Source: Pseudomonas sp. dw_358 (GTDB taxonomy: Bacteria > Pseudomonadota > Gammaproteobacteria > Pseudomonadales > Pseudomonadaceae). Taken from it: a DNA stretch of 64,000 nt. The translations under genes and the position numbers were made by a program. The stretch is from positions 186,001 through 250,000 of the forward strand of contig NZ_JAAVUX010000003.1 in NCBI RefSeq assembly GCF_018449655.1. Reading direction: 5' to 3'. A model generated the notes under the pieces. It was not told where the DNA came from, did no database searches, and was given only the letters and a program-made list of their open reading frames with translations. Positions 48,701 to 57,018 of the stretch are shown piece by piece; within the stretch, counting starts at the first letter, position 1; each line of letters opens with the position of its first letter.

Positions 48701-50874
48701 TCACCGGTCCAGGCGGTATAGACCTGACCGTCGTCGTCTTGCTTTTCACGACGCACTTCGCGACCCAGACAATCCAGCCAAACCGTCTCGGTGCGGCCGG
48801 TCGCACCGGTCCGAGACCGGCGGCTTTGCGCAGCAGACACCGCATGTGTCCAGCTGACACGCGCTTCATAGGGGGTATTCGGGCACGCCACTTCCTCGAC
48901 CACACGCCCCAGCACATCATGTTCGTAGGCAATGTCAACCTGGTTGTCGCTGTGGCGGGTCACTATCAGGCCAGAGTAAAGATCCTGCGCCGAGTCAGTG
49001 ACCGAACGAGAGCCCCCGCGTCCCTGTACGGTCACGGTTTCCTTCAGCACCTGATGGGCGACGTTGCGGGCACTGGCTGTTTGCGCAACTTCGTACGTGT
49101 ACAGACGCCGGATCAGCGCGGTAGCCGGATCGTCGTCTTCCTGCCCCGCGAACAGGTGCTCCTCTGACAGACGGCCGTGATGAGGGGACAGGGGGTCATC
49201 GATGAACGTCTGAGCCGTGCGCGTCAGCAGCCTGGCGCTTTGATCATTCCCGAGCACATAGAGACTTTCTTCGCTGCACTGGATAAATGTGGGCAGTACG
49301 AATTCTGGCGCCCCCTGGCGTACCGATACCGCTGTATAGCGGTAACGGGTCTGTTTGACCGGCCCTTGGGTCCCCGCGGGGGGCGTGACCGTCAGGGCTT
49401 TCAAGCGGGTGATACGGCCAAGTGGATCGGCTGGGCAATTCTGCGGGTCCCCCTCCACCGGGAAGTACTCGCGCTCCTCGACCACGCCCAGCTCATCGGA
49501 GCTCCAGACGACGTTGCCTCGGTCGTCGTAGCGCGTGGCCTCCTGGCTCACGCGCTGCCTGAGCCCTGCCAAGGTGTTCAGGTCTGTAAGCGCTGTCAGC
49601 GCCACATCGGCCGGAAGATGGGCCTTGAGTCTGGTGACCGTACGGGGAAATTGGAAATATGGCACCTGCTCTGCCACCGGCCGCGCCGGGTTGTCGTAAT
49701 AGTCGGTCGTGGTTTCCTGCAGCGCGAGGCCTTTGACGGTGCGCTCGCGGGTCAGCAAATGAAAGCGGTTGAACGCACGTGACACCGTACTGAGTGTTTT
49801 CCCTGCCCCATCCATCAAGGTTTCAATGGAGCCGTAGAGAAAATCCGCCGCGCCGGTCAAGTTGAACAAGCTGTCTTCCTGATTGCGCCATTGACGTACA
49901 GCGGGCCAGCCATACACGTTGTTGACGCCGTGCAGTTCATAGTCATAACGAAGGCGTTGCCAGGCGGTCCCGTCGCTCATGCTCTTGACCGAGTTGCGAA
50001 CCACCGGCATGCGCGCAAAGGGAGCGCCTGCCGGCATGATCAATCCCGCTGCTTCGTCATAGGTCACGGTTTCGGCACTGCCAGTGGGCTGAGTGCACTT
50101 TGTCAGCAACAGCAAGCCTGACGGTGCGCCCACCTGATACTCAAAACGCCAGCCATCTTCCGTCAGCCCTTCGACCGTCACCCTGCGCAGCCAGCCGCCA
50201 GTACGATAGAAGAACACCTGCGCCGCCGCCGTGGTCCCGGGCTGAAAGGACACTTGGGTTGGCTGGATTTTCCCCGGATCGTAGGTGAATTGCAGCACGC
50301 TGCGGCCGCTGTCGTCCTTGATGCCTTGCAGCATTGCGGCATTGCCCAGAGCGCGCCACTCGAACTGCAAGGCACTGCCGTCGGCGCCCACCAACGCGGT
50401 CACCACCCACAACCGAGTGAGCCCTGCCAGAGGTGCCAAACGCTCGCAACTGCCGTCATCGTGGCGCACCCACATCTCCTGACGCTTGACTGTCACATCG
50501 ACCGCCGGCAGCCGCGCATCGGCAAAGCGCATCGTTTCAGCGACGATCTCTCCCTTGAAGCGTTCGCCGGAGGACAATTGCAGGTGCCGGGTAGAGCTGT
50601 CCCAGGAGGTCATGCCGCCCAGACTCCAGCCTTGGCCGAAGCCATGATCGTCCGGCATCAGTGGGCTGTATGAGACCCGCAACTGAATCGACGGCCCACG
50701 CAGATCATTGGCAGCACCTGCAGGCAGCGAGACGGATGCCGAGTACAGACCGGTGCGTGGATCAACGCCCGCCTGGATACTGCTCATGAAGTTGAACGCG
50801 CCTGATTGCACGTCGCCGGCGGCCAGAAGGCCGGGGGAAGTTGCAGCAGGGTCGCTGGCGTCATCTTGTGTCAT
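45796..50874 (-). CDS. RHS-repeat protein with variable C-terminal tail
   Basis: A 1692-residue RHS protein. It begins with the family's GAFNFMSSIQAGVDPRTGLYSASVSLPAG, then a SpvB-like part, then many YD repeats (YDxLGR-x-type, for example YDALGRLSTQQ, YDAMGNLKRD). The RHS core ends at about residues 1360-1410: YNPVLMRFHSADS, GLNGYAYCGGDPVNRVDPSGH. The remaining 280 residues are the variable tail, starting with a strongly hydrophobic stretch (about 1412-1475) and ending in a polar domain I do not recognise. There is no signal peptide and no VgrG, Tc-toxin A/B or immunity gene next to it. AAGGA stands 7 bases before the ATG. RHS tails are often toxins; here that is inference. Confidence 0.9.
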   Translation of the reverse strand: MTQDDASDPAATSPGLLAAGDVQSGAFNFMSSIQAGVDPRTGLYSASVSLPAGAANDLRGPSIQLRVSYSPLMPDDHGFGQGWSLGGMTSWDSSTRHLQLSSGERFKGEIVAETMRFADARLPAVDVTVKRQEMWVRHDDGSCERLAPLAGLTRLWVVTALVGADGSALQFEWRALGNAAMLQGIKDDSGRSVLQFTYDPGKIQPTQVSFQPGTTAAAQVFFYRTGGWLRRVTVEGLTEDGWRFEYQVGAPSGLLLLTKCTQPTGSAETVTYDEAAGLIMPAGAPFARMPVVRNSVKSMSDGTAWQRLRYDYELHGVNNVYGWPAVRQWRNQEDSLFNLTGAADFLYGSIETLMDGAGKTLSTVSRAFNRFHLLTRERTVKGLALQETTTDYYDNPARPVAEQVPYFQFPRTVTRLKAHLPADVALTALTDLNTLAGLRQRVSQEATRYDDRGNVVWSSDELGVVEEREYFPVEGDPQNCPADPLGRITRLKALTVTPPAGTQGPVKQTRYRYTAVSVRQGAPEFVLPTFIQCSEESLYVLGNDQSARLLTRTAQTFIDDPLSPHHGRLSEEHLFAGQEDDDPATALIRRLYTYEVAQTASARNVAHQVLKETVTVQGRGGSRSVTDSAQDLYSGLIVTRHSDNQVDIAYEHDVLGRVVEEVACPNTPYEARVSWTHAVSAAQSRRSRTGATGRTETVWLDCLGREVRREKQDDDGQVYTAWTGEYDVLGQLASVTEYDPGNEDAAPLSLTVVRTHDDWGNVLSQTTPDGVTQHTLVDPVALTVTAWQTYAQGMQGPRTVTTQGLDGQPLQEELFSPQGTLHSSSSWTYDGLGRCILHVDALNQETHQQWDAYDRLIASTLPDGARVGRTYPQAQETGLATHVTLAHPSLGPQEVVLGERRYDDLSRLVWEKVGSLTSTWAYHAGEMQAHTHTLPNGTEVKSEWIPELSDALASMHAPGVSITNRFDPITGLLRETRGTHGRKEQIWSAAKTLKQADYAWDGDSPRTQHQTLTPAGRVTRRTDADGVEQVYTYDALGRLSTQQDTDVRIALTYDDLSRVKSQDSRSLDSSRQMTVTFHYDAFGRPSRRETLSKVAGQQHSEEQTCQWHANGKLSRQVLSRDLQVIRDETYEYDVRGRLSRHRVQGSALPEDAYGRHYIEQRFEYDALDNIRRLETVLAEGGESNISLFEYDLSNPARLIKLSHSRGDYPAAVMLDYDAMGNLKRDERGNALHYDSMGRFERVALASGERRWYYGPSGAIIKTEDERGSHWRYHLDGQLTCELNAEQQTRWVRAGNVPVAQSRLAASIRRVCLLGTDAQGSINSEAGDTLNSLVYGAYGHSSGEALSRLGYTGALREPEIGWYFLGDYRIYNPVLMRFHSADSLSPFDEGGLNGYAYCGGDPVNRVDPSGHAWWSWALAGIGLVLGVVAAVVSAGALSGVAVAMTAGFISKVTTAVVAVTAVAVDATAIGLQIAGEEKAASVLGWVGLGLGVASIAMAGPQMAKQAAAKWNKFVGKGLNSGGEFRLEASQAVRRVSQGSTQSAAQRITDTWLGDGVSLLQVTEDMASIKPMSLTPSQVGKGLSLHDLPVQSKMESVARLEAWVDATGPASPNPRHMDVDFLDAGVDFRARHGVPDPSAARQRELDLSRLRSRDPWNSDFGYRNFNRGGGRLLTMDETAEFRALYRNNTAHLRM

Positions 50875-51012
50875 ACAAATGTCCTTGACCCGATCTGGCC
50901 GGGATCAAATCCAGTGCATGACGATCATCAGTCCGCAGCCGCAGCGCAGGTAATGAGGGACGAGTCGCATGAGCACACGCACGGATGTCATGGGAATGAA
51001 GCGCCGCTGACG

Positions 51013-51047
51013 CTACAAAACACCCAATACCCTGGCGGTGCAATGAA
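51013..51047 (-). promoter_or_regulatory. shared 35-bp upstream element, copy A (RHS gene)
   Basis: Reads on the minus strand as TTCATTG-N11-TATTGGGTGTTTTGTAG, 138 bases before the RHS start codon. Same form and spacing as the copies at 54221 and 56865. A TTG with 17-base spacing to a T-rich hexamer may be a weak -35/-10 pair. Confidence 0.65.
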
Positions 51048-51081
51048 CCATAATTTTTATCCTGCGGTGCTTGAAAAGTCT

Positions 51082-51759
51082 TTACGTTCCGACGGTCTGC
51101 AAACAGCACTGCTTATATTTCCTGCTGCTCCCGCACGGGCACGGATCGTTACGTCCCGCCTTGACCGGCAATCGCCCCGGCGCTGGCTCCTCGTCCTCGG
51201 CAAGACGCTGTTCGGTCCAGTAATCGTGGAGCGCCAAGGCCGCGTAGCGGATCATCTGGGCGGGATCCTGCGCAGCCAGCGGGCTGTCGCTGTCGTCCTC
51301 ATCCAAGGTTTTCATGGCGATCAGAGCATGCATGAGCCCTTGCTCTTCAGGCAGCTCATGCCATCCACCGTCAAGGGCCACACCTCGTTCGTAGCCATGA
51401 CACCAGGCGACCACGTCCAGGGTTTCGTCGTCTTCGGCCAGATTGAAGATGGGCGAGTACTCATCCGGATGATCGGTCAGCATCATTGCGATCTGGTTCA
51501 TGTGCTGGACCAGCAGATCGAAAAAACACTGAAAATCCTGCTCGCTGCTCCACTTGGGCAGCCACCCGCTGCCGCCCCAGAAGGCCGGGTACCAGCTGTC
51601 GAACGGGATGATGCGGGGGCATGACATCACCGCCGCAAAAAAGCCGTCCATCTCCGAAACGCCCGTGATAGAAGCACCGGTGCTACGGTTTTCGAGCTGG
51701 TCCTGGATAAACACGAAGTCGTCGTGGTTGAGCGGTTTGTTGCTGATGGTGTAGGCCAT
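51082..51759 (-). CDS. UPF0149 (YecA/YgfB) protein with SEC-C motif
   Basis: A 225-residue protein with an N-terminal UPF0149 domain (GVSEMDGFFAAVMSCP, CHGYERGV) and a C-terminal SEC-C zinc-binding motif (GRNDPCPCGSSRKYKQCC). YecA-type proteins are cytoplasmic and can associate with the SecA/SEC-C zinc module; their role is unclear. The ATG at 51759 gives MAYTISNKPL; no good ribosome binding site is visible. It precedes the RHS gene on the same strand but the shared 35-bp element lies between them, so they are probably separate units. Confidence 0.88.
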   Translation of the reverse strand: MAYTISNKPLNHDDFVFIQDQLENRSTGASITGVSEMDGFFAAVMSCPRIIPFDSWYPAFWGGSGWLPKWSSEQDFQCFFDLLVQHMNQIAMMLTDHPDEYSPIFNLAEDDETLDVVAWCHGYERGVALDGGWHELPEEQGLMHALIAMKTLDEDDSDSPLAAQDPAQMIRYAALALHDYWTEQRLAEDEEPAPGRLPVKAGRNDPCPCGSSRKYKQCCLQTVGT

Positions 51760-51862
51760 GGGAGGTGATCGATGCGCTGAAAACCTGAATTTTCGCACAG
51801 ATCCGGTTCCCTGCAACGGACGCGGGAGTCTTTGAGACATTATGTAATACCCCCGTTTTGCA

Positions 51863-51875
51863 TTTGGTTACCAAA
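51863..51875. promoter_or_regulatory. 13-bp palindrome in the opgC upstream region
   Basis: TTTGGTTACCAAA is a near-perfect palindrome (centre T) in the divergent gap between the UPF0149 gene and opgC, 62 bases before opgC. It has the size and form of an operator, but I know no matching regulator. Confidence 0.35.
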
Positions 51876-51937
51876 CAGGCGACCCTCCCCGCCGCAACGC
51901 GCCCCCCTGTTTGAATTTGCGAAGAGAGCCTATTGCC

Positions 51938-53071
51938 ATGACCCAGGACCGAGATCACCGGATCGACTTCTTTCGCGGTCTGGCACTGATATTCATTTTC
52001 TGGGACCACATCCCGCAAAATCCCTGGGCCAACCTGACGCTGCGCAACGTCGGGTTCAGCGACGCCGCCGAACTCTTTGTCTTTCTGGCCGGGTACGCGG
52101 CGGTCATGGCCTACGGCAAGATAGCCCGACGCGACGGCTGGCTGGTGGCAAGCGTGCACATCCTGCGCCGCGCCTGGGTCTTGTACGTTGTGCATATCTT
52201 TCTGCTGGCAGTGCTGATGGGCATTATTTTCGTTGCCAATAGCCACGTTGAGACTCGCGACATGGTCCAGGCCATGAACCTTGGCTATTTTCTCGGCAAC
52301 CCACAGCAGGCCCTGGTGGATGAACTGCTGCTGCGGTTCAAGCCCAATCTGATGGACCCGTTGCCACTGTACATCGTCCTGTTGGCAGGGTTGCCGCTGA
52401 TCTTGCCATTGCTGCTGCGCCGCCCCGCCTGGGTGGTGGCGACCTCGCTGCTGCTGTACGGCTTGGTGCAATGGCAAGGCTGGAACATTCCCGCTCATGA
52501 TAACGGCCTGTGGTACTTCAATCCGTTGGCGTGGCAAGTGCTGTTCGTGATCGGCGGCGCAGCAGCGCTGCGGCCGGACGCATTGCGCAGCCAGGCGCTG
52601 TTCGTGGCAGCGGCGGGCTTTCTGGTGATCAGCGCGGTGGTCGCCCTGAGCTGGAAATGGCCGACGATGCACGACGCTCTCATGCCTCAGGCTGTTGGCG
52701 AGTGGCTTTACCCCATCGATAAAACCAACCTGGCACCGGTACGGCTGCTGCACTTCCTCGCTCTGGCTTATTGCAGCGCCCGACTGGTCAGCCAAGGCGG
52801 CTGGCTGCAGCACTGGCTGAGCCGTCAGATCACCACAATGGGCCGACACTCACTGGAGATTTTCTGTCTGGGCGTGGTGCTGGCGCCGCTGGCGGACATG
52901 GCCAATGCACTGGCCAATGACAGCTTCGCCAGTCAATGCACGACCGCGCTGGTGGGTGTGGCGTTGATGACGGCCCTGAGCCAATGGCTGGCGTTGAGCA
53001 AACGCTTGCGCCAGCCGGTCACGGCCGCTGCGAATCAGGCATTGCCTGCCAATTTCAGACGCGCGGCCTGA
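51938..53071 (+). CDS. opgC: OpgC-type membrane acyltransferase
   Basis: A 377-residue polytopic inner-membrane protein of the OpgC family (acyltransferase_3-like), which adds succinyl groups to periplasmic glucans. It begins [20 protein letters not shown], the conserved N-terminal signature with the key His, and has about ten hydrophobic helices (for example [19 protein letters not shown]). The ATG at 51938 was preferred over the in-frame TTG at 51911 because GAGAG precedes it and the family starts here. The last 37 bases overlap the end of convergent nadA. Confidence 0.9.
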   Translation: MTQDRDHRIDFFRGLALIFIFWDHIPQNPWANLTLRNVGFSDAAELFVFLAGYAAVMAYGKIARRDGWLVASVHILRRAWVLYVVHIFLLAVLMGIIFVANSHVETRDMVQAMNLGYFLGNPQQALVDELLLRFKPNLMDPLPLYIVLLAGLPLILPLLLRRPAWVVATSLLLYGLVQWQGWNIPAHDNGLWYFNPLAWQVLFVIGGAAALRPDALRSQALFVAAAGFLVISAVVALSWKWPTMHDALMPQAVGEWLYPIDKTNLAPVRLLHFLALAYCSARLVSQGGWLQHWLSRQITTMGRHSLEIFCLGVVLAPLADMANALANDSFASQCTTALVGVALMTALSQWLALSKRLRQPVTAAANQALPANFRRAA

Positions 53072-54093
53072 GTGAAATCCAGCATGCGTTTGAGCGGCCG
53101 GATCGCCTGCGGAACGAGGGCCGGGTCGACGAAAATTTCTCCGCTGCCGGCGCGCAGGCACTCAAGGGTACGTTGCAGCGTGTTCATCCCCATCCATGGG
53201 CAATGAGCGCAGCTGCGGCAGGCTGCGCCGTTGCCGGCGGTGGGCGCCTCGATGAAAACCTTGTCCGGACATAGCTGCTGCATTTTGTAGAAAATGCCGC
53301 GATCAGTGGCCACGATGAAGGTGTGATGAGGCAGTTTCTGCGTCGCTGCAATCAACTGGCTGGTGGAACCCACCGCATCCGCCAAAGCGATGACCGACTC
53401 TGGCGACTCCGGGTGCACGAGGATCGCGGCACCTGGATACAAGGCCTTCATGTCTTCGAGCTGACGGGACTTGAACTCTTCGTGAACGATGCAGGCACCG
53501 TCCCACAGCAACATGTCGGCACCGGTGTTGTTCTTGATGTAGTTGCCCAGATGCTTGTCTGGCGCCCAGAGGATCTTTTCGCCGTTGTCCATCAGGCTTT
53601 CGACAATCTCCAGCGCGCAACTGGAGGTCACCACCCAGTCTGCCCGCGCCTTCACTGCCGCCGAGGTGTTGGCGTATACCACCACCGTGCGTTCGGGGTG
53701 CTGATCGCAGAACGCCATGAACTCATCCACCGGGCAGCCCAGATCCAGAGAGCAGGTGGCTTCGAGGGTCGGCATCAACACGCGCTTTTCCGGGTTGAGA
53801 ATCTTGGCCGTTTCGCCCATGAACTTCACGCCGGCCACCACCACGGTCTGCGCCACATGCTGATTGCCAAAACGGGCCATCTCCAAGGAGTCCGACACGC
53901 AGCCGCCGGTTTCCTCTGCCAGCGCCTGGATCACTGGGTCGCAGTAATAGTGAGCAACCAGTACGGCATCTTGAGCTTTGAGCTCGGCGGCGATGGCGGA
54001 GCGGTAAAAACCCTCTTCCTCGGCGCTGAGTGCCTGGGGCTGCTTGGCATCCAGGTGAGCCTGGACAAGGAGACGTTCGGAGATTTGCGTCAT
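53035..54093 (-). CDS. nadA: quinolinate synthase NadA
   Basis: NadA condenses iminoaspartate with dihydroxyacetone phosphate to quinolinate, the second step of de novo NAD synthesis, using a [4Fe-4S] cluster. The 352-residue protein shows [18 protein letters not shown] near residue 46, SLDLGCP with the first cluster cysteine, and [14 protein letters not shown] near residue 295. Complete. It lies on one side of the accessory slot that ends at tRNA-Lys; in P. aeruginosa the same two landmarks bound an insertion region. Confidence 0.97.
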   Translation of the reverse strand: MTQISERLLVQAHLDAKQPQALSAEEEGFYRSAIAAELKAQDAVLVAHYYCDPVIQALAEETGGCVSDSLEMARFGNQHVAQTVVVAGVKFMGETAKILNPEKRVLMPTLEATCSLDLGCPVDEFMAFCDQHPERTVVVYANTSAAVKARADWVVTSSCALEIVESLMDNGEKILWAPDKHLGNYIKNNTGADMLLWDGACIVHEEFKSRQLEDMKALYPGAAILVHPESPESVIALADAVGSTSQLIAATQKLPHHTFIVATDRGIFYKMQQLCPDKVFIEAPTAGNGAACRSCAHCPWMGMNTLQRTLECLRAGSGEIFVDPALVPQAIRPLKRMLDFTQAARLKLAGNA

Positions 54094-54220
54094 GGTAGCG
54101 AGGGCCTGCGAGGGCGGGGTCGGAATTTTTGTGAGGCGATTGTAGCACTAAGCGCACAAGTCGCCGACCTGCGGACACTAAAAAAATAGCTTTCAAACTT
54201 AATAAAAACAGGCATTTTCA

Positions 54221-54255
54221 TTCATTGAAAAATCAGCGCATTCGGTATGTTCTAG
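54221..54255 (+). promoter_or_regulatory. shared 35-bp upstream element, copy C (54345 gene)
   Basis: TTCATTG-N11-CATTCGGTATGTTCTAG, 89 bases before the ATG at 54345 and in the gene's direction. TTGAAA at 54225-54230 followed after 17 bases by TGTTCT resembles a sigma-70 -35 with a poor -10. A CTTTCAAA at 54190-54197 is also shared with copy B. The rest of 54094-54344 shows no gene. Confidence 0.65.
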
Positions 54256-54344
54256 ATGACAGGTCGACGGGCTCGGTCTTGAATAAAATTCCGCGCCCCG
54301 AGCGAAACCCCTCACACGCAGACCGCCGGAGGTCGATACGCCTT

Positions 54345-55607
54345 ATGGAACATTCAATCGACACAGAAACCCGTGCTTCCCACTGGAAGCAACTGTATTT
54401 TTTTAAAGTGTTTTCAGAGGAAAGATCGCATATTCAGCACGGTGACTCACCACTCTTCAACAATGGCGTACAACAACTAAAGATTACCATTCAGCTGGCC
54501 GCCTTGAACGCCGGTGGGCACGCCGTACAACTGACGCAAGCAGAACTCGACACTGTCTGTCTTATTGATTACACGACTTCCACGGAAATCCCATACTGGT
54601 GGGGCGCCTCCGGACCTTGGATCACCACGACGAATCACTGGGGATTTGTATGGGATCGTTCTTTTTTTGAACGCGTGCGGGTCGCGCAAAAAGACCATCC
54701 TGAAGGTTTTGAAGCGCCCTCTGCTGAGGTCATGGGCGCGTCCGTAGCGGATGGCGAAATCGTCACGATTCTTCAGACGCCCAATATGATGGCGGTGACC
54801 GGGAAAACCATGGCGTTTACCGAAGATCAGAAAGCCCTGCTGAAGGAGGTTCACCCGGGTATTGAGCCGTCCAGTTATCAACTAGTAGAGCTTTACTTAT
54901 CGACCGACAGCGGCTCGTCCCGTCAGTTCGCGGCCCGTGCAGTGAATGGAGACGGTACCGTGTTCAGAACAAACTATCTGGAAATAGGGAATGACTCCGG
55001 ACTGGGGGACGGTCATGGAAAATTCCACTCTTCCGTGCGTGTCCAATCCGTCACCTTCCCTGTTTTATCCAATGACAGCTACGGGGATCGCCTGTCGAAT
55101 GGCGCACTCCTCAAAGAACATATTGGACAATGGTTTTTTTACAGCCCTGCATGGTTTTCGGCAAGGATAGAGGAAACACACATTAACATTCGGCTTCCGG
55201 GCGGCTACATGGTCCCGATCCGAGAGCTTTTTCACGATAACAATTTAGCGGTCTGGGCCGATGCCAACAGTACAGTCCCGACCATGAGAGGAACCTATCT
55301 GGGCTCGCCCATTTTCGGATATATCGTCTATTACACGCCACCTTATTTTGGCGTCAGCGGCCGATACGTTCCTTTTAATTTACCAGTGGACGAGAAAATT
55401 GGGCACCGCCCACAGCTTCCTCGAGAAGGGCAGATCGTGATTGGCATTGTGTCAACGGAAAACCACTATTGGTATTATTCTTCAGGCAGCCGGGCTCATA
55501 GCAAGGTGCGACAGGTGTTCAGAGTACGTGACATTTATGGGAATATGCATCCATTGGCATTGGCACTCAGAACTGATAACCAGGATATTACACTCACGCG
55601 TGCCTAG
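54345..55607 (+). CDS. unrecognised protein, paralog of 55703-56722 gene
   Basis: A 420-residue protein I cannot assign. It has no signal peptide or membrane helix and is rich in aromatic residues and beta-type sequence. The N-terminal block (about residues 15-75) reads WKQLYFFKVFSEERSH..., FNNGVQQLKITIQLAALNAGGH, AVQLTQAELDTV; the paralog has the same pattern (NGHQQVKLTVGVKAINGEGQ, VALTPTEVANT). A middle block (LVELYLSTDSG..., AARAVNGDGTVFRTN, SSVRVQSVTFPV) and the final VRDIYGNMHPLALAL also match. The gene is clearly AT-richer than its neighbours, which suggests acquisition. The ATG at 54345 follows GGAGG by 12 bases; the frame is open 40 codons upstream but the shared element lies there. 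Function unknown. Confidence 0.75.
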   Translation: MEHSIDTETRASHWKQLYFFKVFSEERSHIQHGDSPLFNNGVQQLKITIQLAALNAGGHAVQLTQAELDTVCLIDYTTSTEIPYWWGASGPWITTTNHWGFVWDRSFFERVRVAQKDHPEGFEAPSAEVMGASVADGEIVTILQTPNMMAVTGKTMAFTEDQKALLKEVHPGIEPSSYQLVELYLSTDSGSSRQFAARAVNGDGTVFRTNYLEIGNDSGLGDGHGKFHSSVRVQSVTFPVLSNDSYGDRLSNGALLKEHIGQWFFYSPAWFSARIEETHINIRLPGGYMVPIRELFHDNNLAVWADANSTVPTMRGTYLGSPIFGYIVYYTPPYFGVSGRYVPFNLPVDEKIGHRPQLPREGQIVIGIVSTENHYWYYSSGSRAHSKVRQVFRVRDIYGNMHPLALALRTDNQDITLTRA

Positions 55608-55702
55608 TTAGGGATGAGGCGATTCGCGACCCCATCCCACGCTTCATGCGAGACTTCGTATGACGTAGCCATCCCAGGATGCCTTTCCATAGACAGCCAG
55701 GA

Positions 55703-56722
55703 TCACGCCGGCATCAACTCAAGCACATGGCGATCACCGAGTTTGAATTGCACCTTCAAACGATGGTGAGTGCCGTACGCATCCACTATCGACACTGGGC
55801 AAGGCCCTGAAAACACGTCAGGGGTGCGTTTGATATCGACCCGGGTACACAAGATCAAGCTGGCTTTATCGACGATGGGTGTTTTGAGTTCCGGCAAAGG
55901 AATATTTCCCGTGGGCACTGCGGTTTGCTTATTCCAATTGATTTCAGTACGCCCCGGTTCCACATAGCCTGTAAAACTGGCATGCGTATCAGCTTCCAGA
56001 GGCGTGCTCCATTGAATCATTCCCTCTGGAGAAAGCGTGGTCTCCCGTAACGCTATCGTATGGGTGGCACTTTCCTGCAGACTGAGGGTGGCCAATCGAT
56101 TACGGATAGCCCCCAGCGTCGGACTGTCCGGCATATCGGTAAGCGCTGACAAGATAAAGTTGTCCACGGGGTATGACTTGGGGCGGTGCACATGGATTCT
56201 GGCGTAAGGCTGCTGCGGGGGAGGCGAGTTATGGGATGTCCCGTCGGCATACCAACTCTGGCCGTTGGTACAGAATTTATCCCCGTTATCCCCTTTCACC
56301 ATAAACGCCAAGTCGACCGTTTGCCCCACGGCCGACAAGGCATTACAGGACACGTAAAATTCATAGTAATGAAATGCTTTGTCTTGATTTTTCAGTGTTG
56401 GCTGCCCTGCACTCACCGGCCTGTCATTCGCAGGCCGGGCGCGGGGGAAATAGTCATAGCCTTGGTAGTGTCGCGACACCGACCAGCCCAGGCTGTCGAA
56501 ATGGTCGAAAGGTAAAACCTGGTCAACCCGTCGGTACATCACCATCTTAGTATTGGCGACTTCGGTCGGCGTCAGTGCCACCTCTTGCCCTTCACCATTG
56601 ATGGCCTTGACACCGACCGTCAACTTGACTTGCTGATGCCCGTTGGCGAACACATCGGGCGTTGAGTCGGTATAGACCTCGAAAGCGCTGACGTACCAAT
56701 AGGGATCGATTGTGTTTTTCAT
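55703..56722 (-). CDS. unrecognised protein, paralog of 54345-55607 gene
   Basis: A 339-residue protein of the same unrecognised family, convergent with the first copy. It starts MKNTIDPYWYVSAFEVYTDS, with no signal peptide. The blocks shared with the paralog run in the same order: NGHQQVKLTV near residue 27, YYEFYVSCNALSAVG near 120, FMVKGDNGDKFCTN, and VSIVDAYGTHHRLKVQF near the end. The frame is open upstream to 56797, but the ATG at 56722 aligns with the paralog's start and follows a GGTGG site. Identity with the paralog is low, so the duplication is old. Function unknown; immunoglobulin-like or lectin-like beta folds are possible but not shown. Confidence 0.75.
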   Translation of the reverse strand: MKNTIDPYWYVSAFEVYTDSTPDVFANGHQQVKLTVGVKAINGEGQEVALTPTEVANTKMVMYRRVDQVLPFDHFDSLGWSVSRHYQGYDYFPRARPANDRPVSAGQPTLKNQDKAFHYYEFYVSCNALSAVGQTVDLAFMVKGDNGDKFCTNGQSWYADGTSHNSPPPQQPYARIHVHRPKSYPVDNFILSALTDMPDSPTLGAIRNRLATLSLQESATHTIALRETTLSPEGMIQWSTPLEADTHASFTGYVEPGRTEINWNKQTAVPTGNIPLPELKTPIVDKASLILCTRVDIKRTPDVFSGPCPVSIVDAYGTHHRLKVQFKLGDRHVLELMPA

Positions 56723-56864
56723 GACCACCACCCTGAACGATAACTTGCCCAGCACAAGCAAGCGGGATAATGAGACGTGCGGATACACGACATTCAATTC
56801 GGGAGGACAGGCTTGAAAGCGATAAGCGGTGCTTGTTCAGAGTCCTGATGCCTCACCAGAAAGG

Positions 56865-56899
56865 CTAGAAAATACCCAATGCCACCGGTTAGCAATGAA
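56865..56899 (-). promoter_or_regulatory. shared 35-bp upstream element, copy B (55703-56722 gene)
   Basis: Minus strand: TTCATTG-N11-CATTGGGTATTTTCTAG, 142 bases before the ATG at 56722. CTTTCAAAG at 56921-56929 extends the match with copy C, and ATAGAAATTAT with copy A. The rest of 56723-56977 shows no gene; an apparent frame running into the tRNA is spurious. Confidence 0.65.
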
Positions 56900-56977
56900 T
56901 GATAATTTCTATGTGCAGGGCTTTGAAAGGATCACGACGTTGCGCCGCTGCTTTCGGCCAGGCGTCAGAAAGGAAGC

Positions 56978-57013
56978 AAAAAAAAGCCGGAAATCCAAAG
57001 ATTTCCGGCTTTT
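56978..57013 (-). terminator. Rho-independent terminator of tRNA-Lys
   Basis: GCCGGAAAT (56986-56994) pairs with ATTTCCGGC (57001-57009), extended by A:T pairs, and is followed on the minus strand by a long T run. It lies directly after the tRNA 3' end. Confidence 0.92.
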
Positions 57014-57018
57014 CGAAA

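Noticed and set aside
47056..49167. Open frame of 703 codons antisense to the RHS gene
   Set aside because: Shadow frame; the RHS repeats on the other strand fully explain the region.
50806..51624. 272-codon frame on the plus strand over the RHS/UPF0149 boundary
   Set aside because: Crosses two real minus-strand genes; no start signal or family match.
54094..54220. Repeat of the tRNA-Lys 3' end as an att site near nadA
   Set aside because: No stretch matching the last bases of the tRNA was found, and there is no integrase gene.
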